A stretch of DNA of 64,000 bases, from positions 1 to 64,000 of the forward strand of contig PVUG01000004.1 of NCBI GenBank assembly GCA_003001975.1. Direction: 5' to 3'. The notes beneath the pieces are model-generated. The model ran no database searches and was not told the DNA's origin. It saw only the letters and a program-made list of their open reading frames with translations. This document shows, in pieces, positions 29,181-37,249 of this stretch (position 1 is the first letter of the stretch; each line of letters starts with the position of its first letter). This DNA is from Martelella mediterranea (GTDB taxonomy: Bacteria > Pseudomonadota > Alphaproteobacteria > Rhizobiales > Rhizobiaceae). Both the position numbers and the translations under genes were made by a program.

Positions 29181-29378
29181 GCGTTGGATATCGATCCTGC
29201 TCAGACACGAGTGAGCATAACTGCATTTTCCCCAATCCGGTTCCACCGGAAAACCGAAAAGACCGACCGAACGCCCCTCAAGCCCTCGAAAAACGCCCTT
29301 CACCACGTCCGATCAGCCCCACAGCACGCGCAAGGATAATCATCGACGCAATATAATGGGTGATTTCATTTGGCTGAA

Positions 29379-29425
29379 TGGTCGGAGTGGAGAGATTCGA
29401 ACTCCCGACCCTCTGGTCCCAAACC
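29379..29425 (-). tRNA. tRNA-Pro(TGG) 3' fragment, probable attachment-site scar
   Basis: Read on the minus strand, 47 nt match the 3' part of tRNA-Pro: the anticodon loop with TGG (GGTTTGGGACC), variable loop, T arm (GGGAGTTCGAATCTC) and acceptor strand ending CCACTCCGACCA. The 5' half (acceptor and D arm) is missing; the bases before GGTTTGGG do not fold into it. Integrases commonly use exactly this 3' portion as att core, so this is probably the duplicate left at one edge of an integrated or lost element. Confidence 0.8.
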
Positions 29426-30530
29426 GGATAACAGGGGGCACATATCCGTTACAACAAGGCAATGTTGATGATATCGACCCAGAACAATACAGGAACTTAT
29501 GGGTTTTGCACCCACAGTACTCTCACAGACTTTTTCCTGTGCCCGCGTTTGGGCGCCTTGTAAGGTCACCGAACACGCAATGGATCAGTTGATCGCTAAA
29601 GACGGTCTAGGTCGCAAATTCGGCGCGGCTAGCGAAGTCCCGGTCCGTGTGCACGCCCGCAACTGGCCAAGGGTTAGGCAAACCAAGCACTCAGCGTCAC
29701 GCATCAGCCTGGTATCGGCACGCCAATTTCGGCCGTCGCGGAGCGGATGACCGTGCGGTTCCCCTCACTCCAGTTGGCCTCATACCAACTGGAGTGAGGG
29801 GAAGTCATCGCCGACCCGAGGGATCCATCCATGCGTGAAGCCGGCGCTTTTCGTCGGTATGGGCGGCATCGTCGGCGAGACCAATGGTGTGGAACGGATC
29901 AAGTTTCCCGGTCACAAAAGTGCTCGCTGCCGTCTGAACGTGCTCTGCTCGCCAGAAGATGCAAGAAGGTCCGGTGCCAAGTTAATTTCGATAACATAGC
30001 ACTAGCCGAGTAGCCAATTTGTCGTGCGCGTGCAGAACACACCGGAAGACCAAAGTTCATTGATTTTAAATAGTATTTTCACTTCATCCAATGAAATATT
30101 GCACTTTCTGTCACCCAATCCGTGACACACAATTAGGCTGCCTAATCGGGATCCGCAGCACCGATCAGGCACTTGCGGCTTCGACCGCTTCGCGTCCCCT
30201 TATCAGACAATTCAGCGAGCCGTTTCACACCTGAAAAGCGGTCGTTTCTGGATGTGCAGCAGAAAAGTACTAGCGTGTTTGGTGATGGGCTAGGCGTGTT
30301 CCGCCTGCCGGTCCCCCTCATTTGAGCAATACGAAAAGCCGCTGCTTATCCCTGGCCGTTCCGAAAAGAGCTTCAAACTAAAAAACAAGCAAACTTCAGT
30401 TTTGCGTGACTTACGAAGCGTTTGCGGCCACTTAACCTTGACCAACACGCTTGTGACCGTCCAAGTTGGTTGAGCCGGTCTCCCCCCTGAGGTTCAGAGG
30501 GTGACTGCTTGACAAACTGGAGGGATAGTT
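29426..30530. other. Gene-poor stretch next to the tRNA scar
   Basis: No ORF here has a convincing domain or ribosome site. Base composition drops around 30040-30100 (AT-rich). The main structure is the 19-bp hairpin at 29759-29803. It may be the remains of an island that entered at tRNA-Pro. Confidence 0.5.
29759..29803. repeat. Perfect 19-bp inverted repeat
   Basis: TTCCCCTCACTCCAGTTGG, loop CCTCATA, then the exact reverse complement CCAACTGGAGTGAGGGGAA. There is no T-tract on either side, so it is unlike a normal rho-independent terminator. It stands in the gene-poor stretch. Confidence 0.85.
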
Positions 30531-31595
30531 TTGAGAGTAAACAGTTCGCTTTGGCGTAGTCTGACACTGGCAGTTACTCTGTCCGCCGCTGCGGCACCAA
30601 TCGCCGACGCCTGTACGCGGGTCGTCTATCATGGCCCTGAGGACCGCATCCTGACGGCGCGTTCCATGGACTGGAGCCTGCCGATGCTTTCCAACCTGTG
30701 GGTGTTCCCGCGCGGCATGGAGCGAAGTGGCGAAGCGGGCGAGAATTCGCTGACCTGGACGTCGAAATACGGAAGCATGATCGTTTCCGGCTATGACTTC
30801 TCCACCGTGGACGGCATGAACGAAGCTGGCCTGGTGGCCAACATGCTCTGGCTTGTGGCGTCCGAATACCCCGAGAATGACGGGTCAAGGCCCGAAATAT
30901 CGCTATCGATCTGGGCACAGTATTTCCTGGACAATTACGGCAGTGTTGCCGAGGCGGTCGCCGATATGGAAGCCAATCCTTTCGACGTGGTGACTGCCGA
31001 CGTTCCCGATCAGCCCGGCCGCCTGGCGAAGGTGCATCTTTCCCTCTCGGACGCCAGCGGCGACAGCGCTATTCTGGAATGGCTGGATGGCGAACTGGCC
31101 ATCCATCACGGCCCGGAATACCGTACCATGACGAACGATCCGCCATATGATCAGCAGCTGGCGGTCAAAAGGTACTGGCAGGATGTCAATCCGCGTGAGT
31201 CGCTGCCCGGCACAACCCGTTCTCCCGATCGGTTTACCCGTGCTGACACCTATATCGACATGGTGGTCCAGTCGGATGAACCGCGTATCGCGGCAGCCGC
31301 CGCCATGAGCGTCATCCGCAATGCGTCTGTTCCTTATGGCATCAACACGCCGGACGCGCCGAACCTTTCCACCACGCGCTGGAGAGTGGTTGCGGACCAC
31401 AAGGACAAGCTGTTTTATGTTGAATCAGCCATTTCGCCGAACCTGTTCTGGGTCGACCTGAACAATCTGGATTTCTCGGCTGAAGCCGGGGTGCGGATGC
31501 TAGATCTGGGCGTTGACATGGTCAAACTCAAGTCAGGCGAAGTTTCGGCAGAGTTCAAGCCCGCCGAACCCTTCCAGTTCGAACCGGTCAACTGA
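30531..31595 (+). CDS. Linear amide C-N hydrolase (choloylglycine hydrolase / penicillin V acylase family)
   Basis: A 354-residue N-terminal-nucleophile amidase. A signal peptide (LTLAVTLSAAAAPIADA) is removed before Cys28, which becomes the catalytic N-terminal cysteine (CTRVVY). Other family residues are visible: RSMDW (Asp near 47) and GMNEAGLVANMLW (Asn). Substrates in the family are bile salts, penicillin V or acyl-homoserine lactones; in a soil or marine bacterium lactone or N-acyl amide cleavage is the more likely guess. TTG at 30531 is the start, preceded by GGAGGGA at 5-nt spacing. It is monocistronic and exported to the periplasm. Confidence 0.88.
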   Translation: MRVNSSLWRSLTLAVTLSAAAAPIADACTRVVYHGPEDRILTARSMDWSLPMLSNLWVFPRGMERSGEAGENSLTWTSKYGSMIVSGYDFSTVDGMNEAGLVANMLWLVASEYPENDGSRPEISLSIWAQYFLDNYGSVAEAVADMEANPFDVVTADVPDQPGRLAKVHLSLSDASGDSAILEWLDGELAIHHGPEYRTMTNDPPYDQQLAVKRYWQDVNPRESLPGTTRSPDRFTRADTYIDMVVQSDEPRIAAAAAMSVIRNASVPYGINTPDAPNLSTTRWRVVADHKDKLFYVESAISPNLFWVDLNNLDFSAEAGVRMLDLGVDMVKLKSGEVSAEFKPAEPFQFEPVN

Positions 31596-31643
31596 GACAT
31601 GCCGGCCACCGCATTCCCGTGTGGTGGCCGAACCAGCCGCAAC

Positions 31644-31683
31644 ATGATGAGGCCCGTGAGATGAACTCGACGGGCCTCATCAT
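31644..31683. terminator. Bidirectional terminator
   Basis: ATGATGAGGCCCGT (31644-31657) pairs perfectly with ACGGGCCTCATCAT (31670-31683). It lies between the amidase and the converging barrel gene. Confidence 0.75.
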
Positions 31684-31718
31684 TCACAGCGCGGATGCCG
31701 CGATCAAATCAGTCCCGA

Positions 31719-32525
31719 TCAGAACCGGTAGGTAATTCCCACAACCGGCCCGCTCAGCCTCGTGTCATAGACATGACCGTCTTTTTCGTAGTCGGTGTCG
31801 ACGATCTTATAACCTGCTGAAAATGACAGGTGCTCGCTCAACGTATAGTTCGCCGTCGAGAGGAAAGACCATGTCAGATCGGAGTTGGCGTCAAAGCCAC
31901 CGATATCGGCCTGGGCCTGAACCGATAACCGGTCCGTCAGGTTGAAAAACACGCGGGCACCGACAACGGGATCAACCCAGCCGAAGCTCTCGTCATAGCT
32001 GACTGATCTTCCGAGACCGCTGGCCGTGATTTCGTTGGAGATATGCCACAGACGTAAGCCGGCCAAGGCATCGAACGTAAAAGCGGGCGTATCGACAACG
32101 CGGTATCCGCCCTGCACGGTGGCCATGAACTGCCTGGTATTGAGTTTGCCGGTCGCTTCAAAGGGCGGCAGCAGCGTTGTGCCCGGAAACCTGTATGTGT
32201 TCTCGTCGCTCGTATCCGTATACATCATGTCCGCGGAGAGAACGAAACGGTCGTAGCGACCCCAGACATTGACAAATCCGGCAATATTCAGCCCGTCCCG
32301 ACCCTCGGAAAAAGAGCGGTCGACGGGCACGGTCGGCCCGACGCCGAAGGGCGAAACCTTCCCCTTCACGCCGGTTGCCCACAGATAGGGGGTGATCTGT
32401 AGTGCCCAGTCAGAGGCGTTTGCCGCAGACGCGTAGGCTTCCGGGGCCGCGGTGACGCTGTCGGCCGCATGGAGAACTTGCGGAACAGATAGAGACAAAG
32501 CACATGCAAGGATATATTTTTTCAA
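31719..32525 (-). CDS. Outer-membrane beta-barrel protein
   Basis: A 268-residue protein with signal peptide (KKYILACALSLSVPQVLHA), alternating amphipathic strands with aromatic girdles (WALQITPYLWATGVKGKV, FTFDALAGLRLWHIS, LSFSAGYKIVDTDY) and a terminal phenylalanine (GPVVGITYRF), the outer-membrane insertion signature. It resembles small alphaproteobacterial barrels of unknown substrate. TTG at 32525 is preferred because a G-rich site (CCGGGGGG) precedes it and the signal peptide then starts at once; an in-frame ATG at 32573 would place 16 charged residues before the signal. Confidence 0.78.
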   Translation of the reverse strand: MKKYILACALSLSVPQVLHAADSVTAAPEAYASAANASDWALQITPYLWATGVKGKVSPFGVGPTVPVDRSFSEGRDGLNIAGFVNVWGRYDRFVLSADMMYTDTSDENTYRFPGTTLLPPFEATGKLNTRQFMATVQGGYRVVDTPAFTFDALAGLRLWHISNEITASGLGRSVSYDESFGWVDPVVGARVFFNLTDRLSVQAQADIGGFDANSDLTWSFLSTANYTLSEHLSFSAGYKIVDTDYEKDGHVYDTRLSGPVVGITYRF

Positions 32526-32741
32526 TGTGTCCCCCCGGTCCGGCAACCTGAAAACCGATTTTACTTCCATCATCGCCTTTTGTAAGCAGTTGCCTTCATA
32601 GAAGCCAGCTGCATCTCTGCGGTTCCACAGAAACAGCGATTGGCGAGCGGTTCGTTGCCGGCGTTTCAGTAACCAGATCTTTAACCGGGCAATTCTATTT
32701 TCAGGAAAGCGTATTCCGAGTTTTCCCTGAAATGGATTTCA

Positions 32742-33500
32742 ATGTCGTATTTCCTGAACCTGGCACTGGTCCCCTCAATCCTGCTGTTTCTGGTTTTCGG
32801 TCTTGCCTTGTTCGCCGTGACCTATTGGGTTCTGCGCCTGTTTGCCCGATTTGCGCGCACCGATGCTCTCGTCATTCCGCTGGGCGCCTTCATTGGAACG
32901 ATTGCGACATCCTGGGCTCTGTCTCTCGGTTTCGTTGCTGCCGATATCTGGACGCTGCATGCAAAGGCCGACCAGGAGCTCACCTCGGAACGTTCCGCGA
33001 TCAATCGACTGATCGGAAACGCAGACGCCGAGGTCCTGAACAGGCCTGACCTTGAGGCAGCGATGGAATTCTATCGTGAAATGGTGATCTCGGACGAATG
33101 GGGCGCCAATGGAAACCTTCATCCGGCAGCTTCGGTCGAGCAGGCTCTTCAGAAAATACGCATCATCATCATGGATATCGCCGAGGGCGACGCGCCCGCG
33201 CCGATCATCAATCAGACCGTTGCCATTTTCAATGACCTGCAGGAAACGCGCGATGTGCGCCTCGCCATCGCCAGCACGACCGTCAATCAATATAAATGGT
33301 ATATGCTGCTGACGCTGACGATCTTGACATCGCTTACGATCGCCGTGACGCACGCAGACAGGACGCGCGCGGGGAGTATAGCGATATTCCTCTATGTACT
33401 TGCAGCCACAACAAGCCTCTGGCTGCTGACGGTACATGCAAGCCCCTATGCCGGCATCGAGACGATAGAGCCAAGCGGGCTGTATCTGAATTTGACCTGA
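32742..33500 (+). CDS. DUF4239 (bestrophin-like) membrane protein
   Basis: A 252-residue protein with two N-terminal helices (SILLFLVFGLALFAVTYWVL and a second at about 44-68), a soluble central part with conserved acidic and aromatic residues, and two C-terminal helices (WYMLLTLTILTSLTIAVTHA, then SIAIFLYVLAATTSLWLL). This arrangement fits DUF4239, a bestrophin-like family of unknown function. It is transcribed alone, divergent from the barrel gene. Confidence 0.8.
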   Translation: MSYFLNLALVPSILLFLVFGLALFAVTYWVLRLFARFARTDALVIPLGAFIGTIATSWALSLGFVAADIWTLHAKADQELTSERSAINRLIGNADAEVLNRPDLEAAMEFYREMVISDEWGANGNLHPAASVEQALQKIRIIIMDIAEGDAPAPIINQTVAIFNDLQETRDVRLAIASTTVNQYKWYMLLTLTILTSLTIAVTHADRTRAGSIAIFLYVLAATTSLWLLTVHASPYAGIETIEPSGLYLNLT

Positions 33501-34026
33501 CGGTTGAATGCCCTTGAGGATATTTGCCAGGATGAGGAACATAAATCTGGCCGTATTTGCTTCCCGAAGTTGCGTCCCAAGTTTTTCCGAGTATACCGGC
33601 ACCATGCTGTCGTTCGAAGCGGTGAGATTGTCGCAAAACAACCAGAAACGGACTGGACTTCGTGATGAACGCTCCGATACGGAACGGCACCTCCTTAGAT
33701 GAACTTTCAGATATACCGGCAGTGAGCATGCCGCCTATCGACTATGCAGCAGTTCTTCAGCAACGAAAATGCCTGTTTTTTCGTTGGCTGACACAAAATC
33801 AGTCTGTCCGCAGTCGGCCCCTATACCGACGATCTATAACTCAATGAGACCATGGCAATGCACAATCATGATGTGGTCTGTGTCCCGCGCGGCCACTACG
33901 GCAGGACTGCCTCGCCGCCTCATGGCTGCTTCGAGCCCAAACCTTCAGGTTTCTGCTGGGCAGCCAACGGCAGTTTCGGCGGACAATATATGGATTGTCG
34001 ACCCGCGGGAAACCAAATCGAGATGA
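33501..34026. other. Intergenic stretch, possible gene remnant
   Basis: No intact gene is supported. A short reading at about 33852-33905 (MAMHNHDVVCVPRG) recalls cupin-type IolB proteins but breaks down soon after. The rest shows nothing I can name. Confidence 0.3.
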
Positions 34027-34683
34027 TCAGCTTTCGTCCTGACGCCGGGTGGCGTCGGCGGTCTCGAAATGCGCCATTTGGTCGGCATAGGCCTTCTTGA
34101 AGGCGGGCCGGTCCATGACCCTTTCCACATAGGCTTCCGTTTCAGGCCGATCTCCGAAGGCGCGGAGCTTTGCCACGCGCAGGACGTCCGTCATCATCAG
34201 GTCCGCGATGGTGAAATGACCGGCAGCAAGCCATTCTCGCTCCTTCAGGATGCGCTCCATGTGGGCCAGACGGCTTTCCAGCCAGTCAGTCAATCCGTTC
34301 TCCTTCGCACCTGTCACTTCCAGGAACCACCATGGAACGGAGACCATCTCGATGGAGTTGAGAGCAGCGATGAACCACTGAAGGGTTTCGGCCCGCGGTT
34401 GCGGATCACGAGGCATCAGCGTCTCGCTCTTCTCCGCCAGATGCAAAACACAGGCCCCGCTCTCGAACATATGGAGATCACCGTCAGAGATGAAGGGAAC
34501 CTGTCCGAATGGCTGACGGACAAGATGGTCTGGGCCGCGTTCCCCGAATGGCACGGTTCGGACGGAATAGGAAAGGCCCGCTTCCTCACACGCCCATCTT
34601 AGCCGCATGTCGCGAACGAAGCCGGCAGGGCCATTGGTCATTGGCACCCAGTCGAGGGTCCAGATCGTGATGTTCTCGCGCAT
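34027..34683 (-). CDS. Glutathione S-transferase family protein
   Basis: A 218-residue GST. The thioredoxin-like N-terminal half contains the glutathione site region VPFISDGDLHMFESGACVLH (Glu-Ser of the ES motif), and the helical C-terminal half has the N-capping motif FTIADLMMTDVLR. It may conjugate or reduce electrophiles in the cytoplasm; the substrate is unknown. The ATG at 34683 is taken because the fold starts there (MRENITIWTLDW). It lies 168 nt downstream of the TetR-led operon on the same strand, so read-through is possible. Confidence 0.85.
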   Translation of the reverse strand: MRENITIWTLDWVPMTNGPAGFVRDMRLRWACEEAGLSYSVRTVPFGERGPDHLVRQPFGQVPFISDGDLHMFESGACVLHLAEKSETLMPRDPQPRAETLQWFIAALNSIEMVSVPWWFLEVTGAKENGLTDWLESRLAHMERILKEREWLAAGHFTIADLMMTDVLRVAKLRAFGDRPETEAYVERVMDRPAFKKAYADQMAHFETADATRRQDES

Positions 34684-34850
34684 GTCGAAGTCCTGGAATC
34701 GGAAATTTGGGCAACTGTCTCGCAATTGAAAAAACAAAACCGAGTTCATGACAACCGAATCGACAGTCTGTCCCGCTCACTCGGTGACCAGGATTTCTGG
34801 TCTATTGGTCTCCGCAGGGTGAATTGGGGCCGCCACCTAGATCTGCGGTG

Positions 34851-35162
34851 TTACGCCGATTTCCCCGTCCTGAACAGCCGAACCGGCCCCTTGCTTCCAC
34901 GCTCGATCACACCCTTGGCTTCGAGGTCGAGCTGCACGGCCTTCAGCCACCACCCGGCTTTCTTGCCTCCCGGAAACAGGTCTTGCGACAGGTTCGGCAA
35001 CAGAGCAGCCTTCGCCTCGGCGACTGTCACGCCAGGGGCCTCTGTCGGCAGCACCGGCAAGACGGCGTCGCGCATGGCCATGTATTTGGCCCGGTTCACC
35101 CGCACGACACGCCCCGGTGACGTAATGCTCTCGATTTCGATCTTCTCTTCAGTGTCAGACAT
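34851..35162 (-). CDS. DUF6958-family protein
   Basis: A 103-residue cytoplasmic protein (LFPGGKKAGWWLKAVQLDLE is its most conserved-looking stretch), matching a small family seen in Rhizobiales with no known function. Its likely fold is a winged helix. It overlaps the gene before it by 8 nt and is the last of the coupled four-gene set led by the TetR regulator. Confidence 0.7.
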   Translation of the reverse strand: MSDTEEKIEIESITSPGRVVRVNRAKYMAMRDAVLPVLPTEAPGVTVAEAKAALLPNLSQDLFPGGKKAGWWLKAVQLDLEAKGVIERGSKGPVRLFRTGKSA

Positions 35163-35691
35163 CGAACTCTCCTGTTGCTGGAGTCTCCGGGTTGCGAAAC
35201 CCCATGGCGACCCAGGCGCCGAAGAGCTTGGCGAAGAAGCCGAGGCTCTGCTTCTTTGCGTTTGGGATGTCTCTGGGTAGGCTTACACCTTCTGGCAGGT
35301 CGGAGGCCATCGTGCGCATCGTGGGCGGTGGAATCGTCTTCGCTGGCCACAGGCCGCCATAAAGGCTCAGCCAGTGCCCGCATTTGAACGCCAGATAGAC
35401 GGGCGTGTTGCAGCATGACGCGATTACCCGCCTGGTCGAGCGTTCGGGCGATAGCCGGAATGATTTAAGGTTCTCGCTGCCAGCAAGAAAGCGCACGCGG
35501 TCTTTTCGATATATGACAAAGGGGGTCGTGCCATAATCCGTGAGAATTCGGGGCGCGCCATCAAGGTTCTGCATCCGGCCTCCGGCAGTGCGGCAGGAGT
35601 TGCAGCAACATTCAACACTGGCGATGGGTTTGCCTTCGACCTCAAGGCGGGTCTGGCCGCAGGCGCATCCGATTTGTGTTGTCTCACCCAT
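35155..35691 (-). CDS. DUF6151 / GFA-like zinc protein
   Basis: A 178-residue protein with a GFA-like zinc-binding beginning: CACGQTRL (Cys9, Cys11) and ECCCNSCR (Cys28-33), then a later CCNTPVY. Glutathione-dependent formaldehyde-activating enzymes and relatives share this pattern; this subfamily (DUF6151) has no proven activity. It overlaps both neighbours by 8 nt and so is translated with them. Confidence 0.75.
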   Translation of the reverse strand: MGETTQIGCACGQTRLEVEGKPIASVECCCNSCRTAGGRMQNLDGAPRILTDYGTTPFVIYRKDRVRFLAGSENLKSFRLSPERSTRRVIASCCNTPVYLAFKCGHWLSLYGGLWPAKTIPPPTMRTMASDLPEGVSLPRDIPNAKKQSLGFFAKLFGAWVAMGFRNPETPATGEFDV

Positions 35692-36166
35692 GAGATGGCA
35701 CCTTCGCGGAGGCCGCTTCGAGGGCGGCGATATCGATCTTGCCCATCTGCATCATGGATTCGATCACGCGGTTCACCACCGCAGGATCCTCGTCGGCCAG
35801 AAGGTTGGGCATCCGCTTTGGCACGATCTGCCACGAGACGCCGAAGCGATCCACCAACCAACCGCAGCGCCCCGGCTCGCCGCCGTTCCTGGTCAACGCC
35901 TCCCAAAGCCGGTCTGTTTCGTTCTGATCCTCGGTCAGGACGCTGATGGACGCGGCAGGGGTCAATTTGTAGTGCGGCCCAGCCGTCAGGATCATCATCG
36001 GCGCACCGGCCAGAGTGAACTCGACAGCCATCGGATCATCAGGCTGGCCATTCTCTCGCACCGCTTCTATCCGGCTGTTCGGGACAAGAGTCACGTATTC
36101 GCGGGCGGCTTCGACACCGCCCTTGTCGAACCACAGGCAGGTCCGCACCTTGGCTGCATGTTCCAT
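35684..36166 (-). CDS. VOC-family (PhnB-like) protein
   Basis: A 160-residue glyoxalase-fold protein of the PhnB / 3-demethylubiquinone-9 3-methyltransferase type: RTCLWFDKGGVEAAREYVTL at the N-terminus and CGWLVDRFGVSWQIVPKRMP in the second half. These proteins bind metals or small molecules, often without a known reaction. The ATG at 36166 has AGGGAGAA 8 nt upstream; a TTG two codons earlier is possible. It starts 2 nt after the stop of the TetR gene. Confidence 0.88.
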   Translation of the reverse strand: MEHAAKVRTCLWFDKGGVEAAREYVTLVPNSRIEAVRENGQPDDPMAVEFTLAGAPMMILTAGPHYKLTPAASISVLTEDQNETDRLWEALTRNGGEPGRCGWLVDRFGVSWQIVPKRMPNLLADEDPAVVNRVIESMMQMGKIDIAALEAASAKVPSHG

Positions 36167-36168
36167 GT

Positions 36169-36822
36169 TCAATTCTCCCTTTCTGCCGGGGCTGATGAAA
36201 CGGTTTCCAGGCCAAATAGCTGGCGGACATAGCAGATCAGATGATCGACGCTCTCGCGGGCGAGGTCCGGGTTTCCCGCAGCCTTGGCGAGGATGAAGCC
36301 GCCCTGAAGAACGGCCTGCGTGTGTCGGGCGAGGCTTTTGGCGGTCCAGTCCGCGTCGATCCCGCGCTGCGCTTTAGCCGCCTCAATATCCGCCTGCAGT
36401 GAAGCGGCGTGGCCGAAGATGCTCTTCGCACAGGCATCCCGGATCGCAGGGGCGGACTCGTGGACCTCCTGCGTCATTGTGCCGACTAGGCAGGTATACT
36501 CGAAAGTCTCCCCGCTAATGATGGAACGGCGGAATTCGAGGTATGCCAGCACGCGGTCCAGCGGATCGTCCGGCTCATGATACGGCGCTTCAGCGAACAA
36601 GGCACTGGTCGTCTCGGCCCAGTGATCTGCTACCGCTACTCCAAGCGCCTCCTTCGTCTTGAAATGATGGAAAAACGCGCCCTTCGTGACACCCGCCGAT
36701 TGGCAAAGGTCATCAACGGAAGTTGCCGCGAAACCCTTCTGGCGGATTACGTCGCGGGCCGCCTCCAGAAGACGGGTGCGAGCGTCGCCGCGCTCGGGGT
36801 GAATTTTGGTCGGTCTCGTCAT
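36169..36822 (-). CDS. TetR/AcrR-family regulator
   Basis: A 217-residue regulator with the N-terminal helix-turn-helix ATSVDDLCQSAGVTKGAFFH (about residues 35-54) and a C-terminal ligand domain with TCLVGTMTQEVHE, as in the AcrR/NemR-like group that often senses electrophiles. The ATG at 36822 is used. A 28-bp palindrome lies 6 nt before it, suggesting autoregulation. It leads the four-gene unit TetR-VOC-DUF6151-DUF6958, so it probably represses those genes. Confidence 0.9.
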   Translation of the reverse strand: MTRPTKIHPERGDARTRLLEAARDVIRQKGFAATSVDDLCQSAGVTKGAFFHHFKTKEALGVAVADHWAETTSALFAEAPYHEPDDPLDRVLAYLEFRRSIISGETFEYTCLVGTMTQEVHESAPAIRDACAKSIFGHAASLQADIEAAKAQRGIDADWTAKSLARHTQAVLQGGFILAKAAGNPDLARESVDHLICYVRQLFGLETVSSAPAEREN

Positions 36823-36827
36823 GAACA

Positions 36828-36855
36828 ATTACATACCATACGGTTGGTATGTAAT
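36828..36855. promoter_or_regulatory. TetR operator palindrome
   Basis: ATTACATACCA (36828-36838), centre TACGGT, TGGTATGTAAT (36845-36855): a perfect 11-bp inverted repeat directly upstream of the TetR start, of the size and symmetry of TetR-family operators. Confidence 0.85.
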
Positions 36856-37249
36856 AAAGCGGAAAGATTATCAGAAGGAACGAGAGCTATATTGACCGTT
36901 TATGTCTGAATACAGAAAGCCGCCATTGAGGCAAGCGAAGCGAACTCACACCTTGTCCGTTCTGCTGGCATCTGGCGGCGACTCGTCCTCGCAGATGCAA
37001 TGAATGGCGACCTCGGCAAACTGCACTGCAGCGACGTGTCAGCGAGAAAATTTTCGCTTAGGGTCGGAATTGACAGCAAGTCCCAAGCTAACGAATGTCA
37101 GCTAAGCCCAAATGGAGCATAGAAGCAGACAATCTCTTCCCGGCCCCGTTTCTGCCGGTCCGGAAGGCGCCTTCCATCTCGGTCGTTGGGACGGTGGTAC
37201 GCGATCGCCGAAACCAGTCATTACGGCGGCGCACGGCAGAAGGCGCCGA
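36856..37249. other. Intergenic stretch, nothing recognised
   Basis: I see no gene, strong hairpin or repeat. The right part is GC-rich and adjoins the stop of the helicase gene; the left part includes the probable promoter of the TetR operon. Confidence 0.4.

Noticed and set aside
29356-29592. Small ORF reading GRSGEIRTPDPLVPN
   Set aside because: This peptide is the usual false translation of a tRNA T-arm and anticodon region; the DNA is the tRNA-Pro fragment.
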